A stretch of 64,000 bases of DNA from Lachnospiraceae bacterium (GTDB lineage: Bacteria; Bacillota; Clostridia; Lachnospirales; Lachnospiraceae): the NCBI GenBank assembly GCA_022791755.1, contig JAAVZR010000024.1:94962-158961 (forward strand). The letters run 5' to 3'. The notes under the pieces are model-generated. The model saw only the letters and a program-made list of their open reading frames with translations, had not been told where the DNA came from and did no database searches. Shown here in pieces: positions 54,146 through 60,891 of this stretch (the stretch's first letter is position 1; each line of letters begins with the position of its first letter). Made by a program: the position numbers and the translations under genes.

Positions 54146-54917
54146 CTAATTCACCTCCTGCCTGCACCTGGGTGCTTCCGCTGTTTGCGCTGAGTCTCTG
54201 CTCGATCTGCACCAATATGATGGCGAGAATCACGGCGAAGATCGCCACTCCGGTGGTACCGATGCCGAGGTACTTAACCGTAAAGAAGCCAAGGAAGAAG
54301 AATACCACTACCTTCTTGTTCATAATCATCTGAGCCAGCATGGCAAAGCCCAGTGCAGGAATCAGACCGCCGGAAATATTGATACCGGTCTGGATAAAGG
54401 CAGGCATATGGTTGAGGACAGCCGTCACGGCATCTGAGCCGAAGTAGTACGCCAGCGGTACGATGGGTACGAAGATCAGCTTGGGGATAAAGCCGGTCAT
54501 CCAGTAACCCTGCTCAAATTTCTTTACATCGCCGATCTCCGCATAGCGGTCGCATTTATGCATCAGCCACAGGCCGATGGGGGTTCCCAGGGTGCTGACT
54601 GCCTGGTAGGCGGCGGCGATGGGATAACTCAGAGCCAGGGCCGTCTCCGGGCCCTGACCTGCCGCGATGGCAAAAGCAGTACCCAGGATCGTGCCGGACA
54701 CCATATCCGGCGGTATGTATGCCCCTATGGACACGGCGCCGACGAAAGCCAGCTCCAGCGTCCCGCCCATGATGATGCCCTGTTGCAGATCTCCCACGAT
54801 CAGGCCGGTGAGCGCGCCCAGGACGATGGGACGGTTGATCAGACTGGTTCCGACCATGGTATGGCAGCGGGCCACCAGTGTCAGTAACGCAATCAGTAGT
54901 GTCTGAATGATAACCAT
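54135..54917 (-). CDS. PTS mannose-family IIC component
   Basis: 260 residues with about eight membrane segments. Family signature MGGTLELAFVGAVSIGAYIP near the N-terminus and GGLIPALGFAMLAQ near 195. It recognises the sugar. The gap to the IIB gene (70 bp) carries copy A of the repeated leader element with its own SD AAAGGGG. Confidence 0.96.
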   Translation of the reverse strand: MVIIQTLLIALLTLVARCHTMVGTSLINRPIVLGALTGLIVGDLQQGIIMGGTLELAFVGAVSIGAYIPPDMVSGTILGTAFAIAAGQGPETALALSYPIAAAYQAVSTLGTPIGLWLMHKCDRYAEIGDVKKFEQGYWMTGFIPKLIFVPIVPLAYYFGSDAVTAVLNHMPAFIQTGINISGGLIPALGFAMLAQMIMNKKVVVFFFLGFFTVKYLGIGTTGVAIFAVILAIILVQIEQRLSANSGSTQVQAGGELDEF

Positions 54918-54925
54918 ATTGTTCC

Positions 54926-54980
54926 CCTTTCATTGATATTGTCCGTATTTTCAGGACATAACGATACACCCACAGGGTGT
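54926..54980 (-). repeat. Leader element copy A (upstream of IIC)
   Basis: On the minus strand two hairpins, ACACCC/GGGTGT (54966-54980) and TGTCC/GGACA (54940-54958), followed by AATATCAATGAAAGGGG, which includes the Shine-Dalgarno. About 78% identical to copy B at 55909-55963. Confidence 0.75.
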
Positions 54981-54987
54981 TGCTGCT

Positions 54988-55455
54988 TTAAAGAACCGAC
55001 TCCGCGCTGATTCGCTTTTCGCTGGGGATCATTTGTATATTCAGCTCGATGCCTTCCTGAATCAGTTCTCTCAGCACTTCTTTTTCATGCTCTGTGACAT
55101 AGATGGCTTTGGACAGCTTCTCCTTATCCTTCGCCGATTTGGTCCCTCCCAAATTAATGGTCCTGACCTGGCATTCCCTGGCGATCCGGGCAGCGTCTTC
55201 GATGGTATCAGTGACGATAAACAGCTTGTATTTATCGGTAACACCGGATTTGATTGCCTGAATCGAATCGTCTATGTTCTTTGCCACCAGGCGAATTCCC
55301 GGCGGTCTCGCGATTTTTACCGTAGTCAGCCGCAGCTCATCGTTTAAGAGCGAATCGCTGGCTAACAGGATACAGTCTGCCCCCAGATGGGACGTCCAGG
55401 AAAATGCCACCTGGCCGTGCAGCAGACGGTGATCCACTCTGAGCGATTTAATCAT
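54988..55455 (-). CDS. PTS mannose-family IIB component
   Basis: 155 residues. The phosphorylated histidine is in the motif RVDHRLLHGQVAF near the N-terminus (His at 14). It passes phosphate from IIA to the sugar during uptake. It starts 14 bp after the IIA stop codon. Confidence 0.96.
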   Translation of the reverse strand: MIKSLRVDHRLLHGQVAFSWTSHLGADCILLASDSLLNDELRLTTVKIARPPGIRLVAKNIDDSIQAIKSGVTDKYKLFIVTDTIEDAARIARECQVRTINLGGTKSAKDKEKLSKAIYVTEHEKEVLRELIQEGIELNIQMIPSEKRISAESVL

Positions 55456-55469
55456 CTTGTCTGTCCCTC

Positions 55470-55895
55470 CTAAAAATCATCCATTGGACCAGCCTCTTCC
55501 AGATCCATTTCATTACAGTAGAGCATGGCCCCGCGAGCCTCCTCTACCATGCGGGAGATCAGCTCCTTTGCCGGTTCATCCGGGTCCCCGGTGAGGATTC
55601 CGATGACCAGCGCCAGGTTGACTCCTGTGACCAGGTGTGTGTTCTTCCGGCGGATCAGCTCCATCAGCTCATTGTTTACGCTTCCGCCGAACATGTCTGT
55701 CATGACGATGACCTCATCCTCCTGCGGCAGTGCGTTCAAATCGCGAAGCAGTACATCCTTAAAGTGCTCCTGCCCGGTGTCATCCACATAGGCACAGTAA
55801 TATTTCAGATTCTGCTGCCTGCCGATGATGAGCTCCAGAGCGCTGGCAAGCCCTTTGGAAAGATAGGCATGGGATGCCAATAGGTAATGCCTCAT
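55470..55895 (-). CDS. PTS mannose-family IIA component
   Basis: 141 residues from the ATG at 55895 (AAAGGAGAAG upstream). The active histidine is in LLASHAYLSKG (His 8), and the conserved DMFGGSVNNELM segment is present. It takes phosphate from HPr. First gene of the operon; a longer frame to 55952 reads through the repeated leader element and was rejected. Confidence 0.93.
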   Translation of the reverse strand: MRHYLLASHAYLSKGLASALELIIGRQQNLKYYCAYVDDTGQEHFKDVLLRDLNALPQEDEVIVMTDMFGGSVNNELMELIRRKNTHLVTGVNLALVIGILTGDPDEPAKELISRMVEEARGAMLYCNEMDLEEAGPMDDF

Positions 55896-55908
55896 AGCCT
55901 GGCCTTCT

Positions 55909-55963
55909 CCTTTCATTGATATTGCCCATGTTCTCAGGGCATCATGGTACACCCCTGCGGTGT
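55909..55963 (-). repeat. Leader element copy B (upstream of IIA)
   Basis: Minus-strand hairpins ACACC/GGTGT (55949-55963) and TGCCC/GGGCA (55923-55941), then AATATCAATGAAAGGAG with the IIA Shine-Dalgarno. Compared with copy A the second stem has a T-A pair replaced by C-G on both arms. Confidence 0.75.
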
Positions 55964-55997
55964 TTCATTGATATTGCCCGTATTCTCAGGGCATCAT
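55964..55997 (-). repeat. Leader element copy C (partial, tandem with copy B)
   Basis: Third copy of the TGCCC-9-GGGCA hairpin (55975-55993) with ATCAATGAAA, exactly 52 bp from the hairpin of copy B. The first hairpin of the unit is missing upstream. Confidence 0.7.
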
Positions 55998-56031
55998 GAG
56001 TTACTTTTTTTGGTATGGGTTGCGCGCGCAT

Positions 56032-56060
56032 CAAATTGGTATATTTCATAATCCAATTTG
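56032..56060. promoter_or_regulatory. Candidate GntR-type operator
   Basis: CAAATTGG-13-CCAATTTG, perfect 8-bp arms, just downstream of the PTS promoter. Containing AATTGGTATA it recalls sites of HutC/NagR-type regulators, two of which are encoded downstream of the operon. Confidence 0.55.
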
Positions 56061-56067
56061 TAATTAT

Positions 56068-56096
56068 ACTATACTAGATATATATGGCATTGTCAA
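56068..56096 (-). promoter_or_regulatory. Sigma-A promoter of the PTS operon
   Basis: Minus strand TTGACA (56091-56096), 17-bp spacer, TATAGT (56068-56073). No sigma-54 type -24/-12 element was seen, unlike many mannose-family PTS operons. Confidence 0.8.
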
Positions 56097-56166
56097 GAGG
56101 GTTTTTAACTTTTATCATTGAAGCTGTTCTGTGTTCACAGCTGTTTTTGAGGGAGGAGGAAGGAAC

Positions 56167-56315
56167 GCCAGGGGCCATAGAGATACCCCGTCCTGGCACG
56201 CTCTCGCTCTGTGCAGGAGGCAGCGGTTCTAAGTTCGTGCTGCGCGTACCGCTTGCACTCACTAAGAACCGGCGTCCTGCAAAGGCCCGGACGGGGTATC
56301 TCTATGGCCCCTGGC
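56167..56315. repeat. 149-bp element with 27-bp perfect terminal inverted repeats
   Basis: Arms 56167-56193 and 56289-56315 are exact reverse complements. Inside, TGCAGGA/TCCTGCA and GGTTCT/AGAACC are nested in the same order, so the whole stretch can fold into one long hairpin. No ORF of substance, no T-run at either end, and no target-site duplication is visible. Either a miniature inverted-repeat element or a structured non-coding RNA. Confidence 0.75.
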
Positions 56316-56467
56316 TGTGACTGCCTGTGTTCCCGAAAAGCAGACTGTGAATCACGGGCAGAGCTGTCAGGGACAGACGTCTCTATCCTCCTGTTTCTTC
56401 TATAACAATCTTTGTTCTGTTTGACAGAACAACATGTCTGTGTGCAATGGGTAATGGCGGGATGAAC
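56316..56467. other. Non-coding stretch between the hairpin element and the ALDH terminator
   Basis: No gene was found. It contains one clear dyad, TTGTTCTG/CAGAACAA with a 5-nt loop (56412-56432), of unknown role. Confidence 0.5.
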
Positions 56468-56495
56468 TAAAAAAGCCCGGCCTTTAAAGGCCGGG
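56468..56495 (-). terminator. Terminator of the ALDH/ADH operon
   Basis: 20-bp palindrome of CCCGGCCTTT and its complement followed on the minus strand by CTTTTTTA. It lies about 210 bp beyond the ALDH stop codon; the stretch in between (56496-56705) shows no ORF. Confidence 0.8.
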
Positions 56496-56705
56496 AGAAT
56501 CCACGCAGTGCTGCCGGAATGCCGCTGCCCTCACAGGAGCAGGGACTGATCTTTTGTTGTGAGATCGCTCATATCAGGCGGCAGGATTTAGGGGCGGAAG
56601 TTTCTTCTTCTGATCGGGTGTGGAGAAGGGCTTTTATCGTTATGTGTCTTCTCTGCCCATGGAGAAGACTGGGGAATGATTCCTTTTCTGAAGATATAGG
56701 GGCTC

Positions 56706-58079
56706 TCAGCGCAAAAACAGGCGCAGCAGCTTTTCGTACCGCTTTCTCTGATAGGGCTGGTAGCGCATGGGCAGGTCCAGCCAGGTCTTTTTATCTACGA
56801 TGCTCTTTTCATGGGAGAATGCCTCAAAGCCGGTTCTGCCGTGGTAGGCTCCCATGCCGCTCTCCCCCACGCCGCCGAAGCCCATCTGGCTGGTGGCCAG
56901 GTGAATGACCACGTCGTTGACACAGCCGCCGCCAAAGCGAAGGCGGGACAGAGCCTCCCGGATGCGGTCACGGTCCTCGCCAAAGAGGTAGAGGGCCAGG
57001 GGCTTGGGCTCCTCAGCCAGGGTTTCGTAGATTTCCCCGAAACGCTCAAAGGTCAGGACCGGCAGGATCGGACCAAAGATTTCTTCCTGCATCACAGGAT
57101 CGTCCCGGGTGACGCCAGTGAGCAGAGTGGGAGCGATCTGAAGCGTCTTTGGGGAGGTCTGGCCTCCGGCTGCCACCTTGCCGCAGTCCATCAGCTTAAG
57201 GAGACGGAAAAAGTGCTTTTCATTGACGATCCGGCCGTAATCGGGGTTCGCCAGAGGATTCTCTCCATACTGCCGCCGGATTTCGCTTCGGAGCGCTTGT
57301 ACCAGGCGGTCTCTGACGCTCACGTGGCAGAGGATATAGTCGGGGGCCACGCAGGTCTGGCCGCAGTTTAAAAATTTGCCAAAGACGATGCGCCGGGCAG
57401 CCAGTGGAATCCGGGCGCTTTCGTCTACGATGCAGGGACTTTTTCCTCCCAGCTCCAGCACGGCCGGCGTCAGTGTCTTTGCCGTGTGGTACAGCACTTC
57501 CCGGCCCACGTTCTGACTGCCGGTGAAGAATACAAAGTCAAATTTTTCTTTTAAGAGGGCGGAATTTTCCTCCCGGCCGCCGGTGACCACAGCCACGTAT
57601 TCGGGCGGATAGCATTCGCGAATCAGCCTTGCCAGCAGGGCAGAGGTGGCAGGAGCATAGGCGCTGGGCTTTACCACAGCGGTATTCCCGGCGGCTATGG
57701 CGTCGGCCAGCGGGTCCAGCGTCAGTAACAGGGGATAGTTCCAGGGGCTCATGATCAGGGTGTTACCGTAGGGGGACGGCTTTCGATAACTGCGGGCAGC
57801 GAACTGAGCCAGGGGAGTGGGAACCGTGTGATCTTTCGCCAGACGGGCTGTGTGGCGCAGCAGATAGCTGATCTCCGAGCGCACCAGCCCGGTTTCGCAC
57901 ATGTAGCTCTCATAGGCGCTTTTTCCCAGATCAGCGGCCAGGGACGCGGCAATCTCCGCTTCGCGGCGCTTAAGGGCATTTTGCAGCCTTGTAAGCATCC
58001 GGAGGCGAAAGGGTACGGGCAGGGTGGCGCCCGTCTCAAAAAAGCGGCGCTGGTTTTCTACGATTTCGTGGATAGTCAT
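56706..58079 (-). CDS. NAD(P)-dependent aldehyde dehydrogenase, class 3-like
   Basis: 457 residues. Catalytic Cys in FLNCGQTCVAPDY, general-base Glu in LELGGKSP, and the cofactor loop FFTGSQNVGREV are present. The relatively short, N-terminally trimmed sequence is like class 3 fatty-aldehyde dehydrogenases. With the adjacent iron alcohol dehydrogenase it would convert aldehydes to acid or alcohol. It lies 4 bp after the alcohol dehydrogenase gene, within a MarR-led operon. Confidence 0.93.
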   Translation of the reverse strand: MTIHEIVENQRRFFETGATLPVPFRLRMLTRLQNALKRREAEIAASLAADLGKSAYESYMCETGLVRSEISYLLRHTARLAKDHTVPTPLAQFAARSYRKPSPYGNTLIMSPWNYPLLLTLDPLADAIAAGNTAVVKPSAYAPATSALLARLIRECYPPEYVAVVTGGREENSALLKEKFDFVFFTGSQNVGREVLYHTAKTLTPAVLELGGKSPCIVDESARIPLAARRIVFGKFLNCGQTCVAPDYILCHVSVRDRLVQALRSEIRRQYGENPLANPDYGRIVNEKHFFRLLKLMDCGKVAAGGQTSPKTLQIAPTLLTGVTRDDPVMQEEIFGPILPVLTFERFGEIYETLAEEPKPLALYLFGEDRDRIREALSRLRFGGGCVNDVVIHLATSQMGFGGVGESGMGAYHGRTGFEAFSHEKSIVDKKTWLDLPMRYQPYQRKRYEKLLRLFLR

Positions 58080-58083
58080 AGTA

Positions 58084-59289
58084 TCATCTCCTGTCTGCGG
58101 CTTTGCGGTAGAGTTCTCTCAGTTCTTTTGCATCCATCAATCGGGGCACGGGATAGAGGGGATTGGCTTCCCGGGCAGCGTGGGCGGCCATCACAGGAAT
58201 GTCTTCCAGACGAATCTGCGGCAGATTTCCGGGGATGCCCAGGCGTTCGTTCAGACGGCGGATGGCGGCGATAAAGGCGGCCGCTCCCTCTTCCCTGCCG
58301 GTATAAGCGCCGGCTATGCGGGCGCTTCGGGCCAGCTCCCACAGCTTCCTGTGAACGCAGGGGCCGTAGTGTTCCAGGCCGATGGGCAGCAGCACCGCGT
58401 TGGCCAGGCCGTGGGGAGTGTTGTACTGGCCGCCCAGGGAGTGGGCCACCGCGTGGATGTAGCCCACATAGGAACGGGTAAAGGCAATGCCGGCGATATG
58501 GGCGGCGCGGAGCATATTTTTCCTGGCTTTCAAGTCCTCTCCATGGAGACAGGCCGTTTCCAGATTCTCAAAAATCAGGCGGACGGCTTTGCGGGCGAGA
58601 CGTCTGGTCCGGGCAGTGGTGCTGCCGCCGATGTAGGCTTCCACGGCATGAGTCAGGGCGTCCATACCTGTGGTGGCGGTGAGGAAAGAGGGCAGGGTAC
58701 GGGTAACGGCGGGGTCCAGCACCGTATACCGGGGGATCATGGTGAAGTTATTCATGGTGTATTTGTGTTTCTTTTCCGTGTCGGTGATGACCGCGGTCAC
58801 AGTCACTTCACTGCCGGTTCCCGCCGTGGTGGGGATGGCGACCAGAGGCGGCAGAGAGCGCAGGACCCGCAGCAGACCTTTCATCTGGTTCAGGCTGCGC
58901 CGGGGACAAACGATGCGGGCTCCCACTGCCTTGGCACAGTCCATGGAGGAGCCGCCGCCCATGGCGATCAGAGCCTGACAGTTTTCCTGAAGGTACTGTG
59001 CCCGGGCTTCCTCTACGTTGTGCACCGTGGGATTGGCCCGGGTACGGTCATAGACGGTGCAGCGGATGCCGGACTCCTTTAAAAGGGCTTCCAGAGGGGC
59101 GGTTATGCCTGCCTGCCGCAGGTGTTCGTCGGTCACCAGCAGAACGGAACGAATCTTCAGCCGGCTAAACAGGGACGGCAGGGCATGGATGCTGTCAAAG
59201 CGCTCCGGCTCACGGTAGGGCATCAGAGGCATGGCAAGACGAAAGGCCAGCTGGTACAGCCGGCAGTAGCATTTTGTGATGGGGTTCAT
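58084..59289 (-). CDS. Iron-containing alcohol dehydrogenase
   Basis: 401 residues of the type III Fe-ADH family. NAD-binding GGGSSMDCAKAVGA and TTAGTGSEVT, then metal-ligand segments DALTHAVEAY, YIHAVAHSLGG and NTPHGLANA with the expected histidines. It reduces aldehydes or oxidises alcohols. It overlaps the upstream marR gene by 4 bp and precedes the aldehyde dehydrogenase gene. Confidence 0.93.
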   Translation of the reverse strand: MNPITKCYCRLYQLAFRLAMPLMPYREPERFDSIHALPSLFSRLKIRSVLLVTDEHLRQAGITAPLEALLKESGIRCTVYDRTRANPTVHNVEEARAQYLQENCQALIAMGGGSSMDCAKAVGARIVCPRRSLNQMKGLLRVLRSLPPLVAIPTTAGTGSEVTVTAVITDTEKKHKYTMNNFTMIPRYTVLDPAVTRTLPSFLTATTGMDALTHAVEAYIGGSTTARTRRLARKAVRLIFENLETACLHGEDLKARKNMLRAAHIAGIAFTRSYVGYIHAVAHSLGGQYNTPHGLANAVLLPIGLEHYGPCVHRKLWELARSARIAGAYTGREEGAAAFIAAIRRLNERLGIPGNLPQIRLEDIPVMAAHAAREANPLYPVPRLMDAKELRELYRKAADRR

Positions 59290-59741
59290 GATTCGGGAAG
59301 TCCCTCCTTACTGATTTCGCGTAAACGTGTGGTGATGAAACCGAGCGCCTGGTAAAAGCTGTCTCTCGTCTCTTCGCTGAGCCCGCCGCCGGCCAGTTCC
59401 ACCGCCAGGCTGGCCCGGCATACGAGCCGGGCGGCCAGAGTCCGGCCCGGTCCGGTCAGCTTGATGAGTCCCCGATAGAGGCTCTGGTTCACCTCTTCTT
59501 TTGTGATAAAGCCTTTTTGCCGCAAGATGGCCAGGGCGCGGGAGAGATCGGACTTATCCCGGCCGCACAGGTCGCACAGCTCAGGGCCGGTGATCCCGTC
59601 TTCATAACGGTACAGGGTCGTCAGATAGATGGCATGGGGACCTTTCAGACCGTAGGGGGCCAGCTCCTTTGCCGCCAGCCGGTGCCAGCAGCGGGAGATC
59701 TCGAAGATCGCCAGGGAAAATCGTTCAAAGCGTTCGATCAT
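59286..59741 (-). CDS. MarR-family transcriptional regulator
   Basis: 151 residues from the ATG with AGAAGGAG upstream. A winged helix (GITGPELCDLCGRDKSDLSR, LRQKGFITKEEV) lies between N- and C-terminal dimerisation helices. First gene of the operon with the two dehydrogenases, so it most likely represses the whole operon and responds to a reactive aldehyde or phenolic compound. The promoter contains two short dyads that could be its operator. Confidence 0.9.
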   Translation of the reverse strand: MIERFERFSLAIFEISRCWHRLAAKELAPYGLKGPHAIYLTTLYRYEDGITGPELCDLCGRDKSDLSRALAILRQKGFITKEEVNQSLYRGLIKLTGPGRTLAARLVCRASLAVELAGGGLSEETRDSFYQALGFITTRLREISKEGLPES

Positions 59742-59793
59742 TTTAAGGCTCCTTCTGTTGGGACGGACAAAAGTTGTAAGTTCAATTTTTTGC

Positions 59794-59822
59794 ATCATAC
59801 AACAGAGATGTTGATTTGTCAA
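59794..59822 (-). promoter_or_regulatory. Promoter and likely MarR operator
   Basis: Minus strand TTGACA (59817-59822), 17-bp spacer, TATGAT (59794-59799). GTTGA-4-TCAAC and CAACA-4-TGTTG overlap the -35 and spacer. Confidence 0.75.
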
Positions 59823-59891
59823 CTTCTTTTTGGGAATGGTTTGATTTTCTGATCGCATCCCTTCCAACTTCCCCTTATACCGGATTAAAAA

Positions 59892-59955
59892 TTATCCCGG
59901 ATTCCCGAGAAAACGTCTGCAAACATACAGATTTTCCTCAGAATATCCGGGATAA
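59892..59955. repeat. Long-range inverted repeat
   Basis: TTATCCCGGAT (59892-59902) and ATCCGGGATAA (59945-59955), perfect 11-bp arms with 42 nt between. It lies between the marR promoter and the merR terminator; function unknown. Confidence 0.55.
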
Positions 59956-59986
59956 ACGTTCGTGTTATCACATAATATACCATTCA

Positions 59987-60005
59987 TAAAGACGCTTTCG
60001 CGTCT
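59987..60005 (-). terminator. Terminator of the merR-type gene
   Basis: AGACGC-GAAA-GCGTCT hairpin with a GNRA loop, then TTTATG, on the minus strand, 2 bases after the stop codon. Confidence 0.65.
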
Positions 60006-60007
60006 CT

Positions 60008-60742
60008 TCACCGGCCGCAGTATGCCTGGATCGCCCGGGCAGCGCATGCCGCCGTGCCCTCGCCGCCGGCGTTATCAATGTTTTCTGTCATACTGCCCCC
60101 GCCGGCATACATTTTGCCGAGCGCCAGGAGAATCTCGTCGGAGCAGGTGTAGTAGTGATCCGTAATAAAATCCTGTAGCTTTTTCACCTGCTTTTGCACA
60201 GCCTCTGATGTCGGGGCACAATCCTTCATTTCGCCGAATTTTGCCAGAATCCCCATCAGCTCCACCCCATACTGCCGCTCCTGTTCGGAGGTACGTCCGT
60301 CTGACTTTTCCTGATATTCCCGGTACTGCGCCGTATGCCCCCAGGATTCTCTGGCCTGCTTTGCGTACTCGTCTATCTTCTTTGTGTCAAATGCCGTAAA
60401 GTCCAAGTTCTTCACTCCTATCATTTTTATTCCACGAGCCAGATCGATCAGGTTTTCCAGATGTTCTTTCTTCATCTCCAGCAGCGCAATCTGCTGATCC
60501 AGCGCCCGATTGCGGTCAAAAACAGAGTTTTCCAGAATCCTGCCGATCTCTTTCAGAGGAAATCCTATCTCCTTAAAGAGCAGAATGCATTGCAGGCGCT
60601 CCAGGGCCGTATCGTCATACAGCCGATAGCCTGCCGGTGTCAGCTCTGCCGGCGGCAGAAGTCCAATCCGGTCATAGTGGTGGAGAGCGCGTATACTCAC
60701 TCCCGTCAGTCTGCTCACCTCATGAACTGTCATCATCCTCAT
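60008..60742 (-). CDS. MerR-family regulator with TipAS-like ligand domain
   Basis: About 244 residues. MerR winged helix MMTVHEVSRLTGVSIRALHH with the DRIGLLPPAELTPAGYRLYD wing, a coiled coil to about residue 110, and a C-terminal helical TipAS-type domain (SWGHTAQYREYQEKS, ITDHYYTCSDEILLALGKMY). TipA relatives bind peptide or multidrug ligands and activate their own promoter. The promoter has the 19-bp spacer typical of MerR activation. Start at ATG 60742 or two codons later; both lie near GGGAGG. Confidence 0.9.
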   Translation of the reverse strand: MRMMTVHEVSRLTGVSIRALHHYDRIGLLPPAELTPAGYRLYDDTALERLQCILLFKEIGFPLKEIGRILENSVFDRNRALDQQIALLEMKKEHLENLIDLARGIKMIGVKNLDFTAFDTKKIDEYAKQARESWGHTAQYREYQEKSDGRTSEQERQYGVELMGILAKFGEMKDCAPTSEAVQKQVKKLQDFITDHYYTCSDEILLALGKMYAGGGSMTENIDNAGGEGTAACAARAIQAYCGR

Positions 60743-60764
60743 CTGTCCTCCCTCGTGTGCGCTT

Positions 60765-60795
60765 ATTATAAACTATGACGCAATGTAAGAGTCAA
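60765..60795 (-). promoter_or_regulatory. MerR-type promoter with 19-bp spacer
   Basis: Minus strand TTGACT (60790-60795), 19-bp spacer, TATAAT (60765-60770). TGAC-11-GTCA overlaps the -35. Over-long spacers are the hallmark of MerR-activated promoters, so this gene is probably self-activated. Confidence 0.75.
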
Positions 60796-60837
60796 GAGGA
60801 AAAAGAAAGTTTTTTCGGCAAACATTTTCTCTGTTTT

Positions 60838-60858
60838 TATCACCTGCTTCAGGTGATA
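60838..60858. repeat. 21-bp palindrome between orphan gene and merR promoter
   Basis: TATCACCTG, CTT, CAGGTGATA: perfect 9-bp arms. No T-run follows on either strand, so an operator is as likely as a terminator. Confidence 0.5.
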
Positions 60859-60891
60859 CGGCCCCGGTATTTCTCCGCTTTCCTTTTGCGG

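Noticed and set aside
55896..55952. Longer N-terminus for PTS IIA (and likewise for IIC up to 54969)
   Set aside because: The extra residues are encoded by the repeated leader element; the family starts at MRHYLL, with a Shine-Dalgarno in front.
56074..56405. Small ORFs inside the 149-bp hairpin region
   Set aside because: They arise from the inverted repeat in several frames, without ribosome binding sites.
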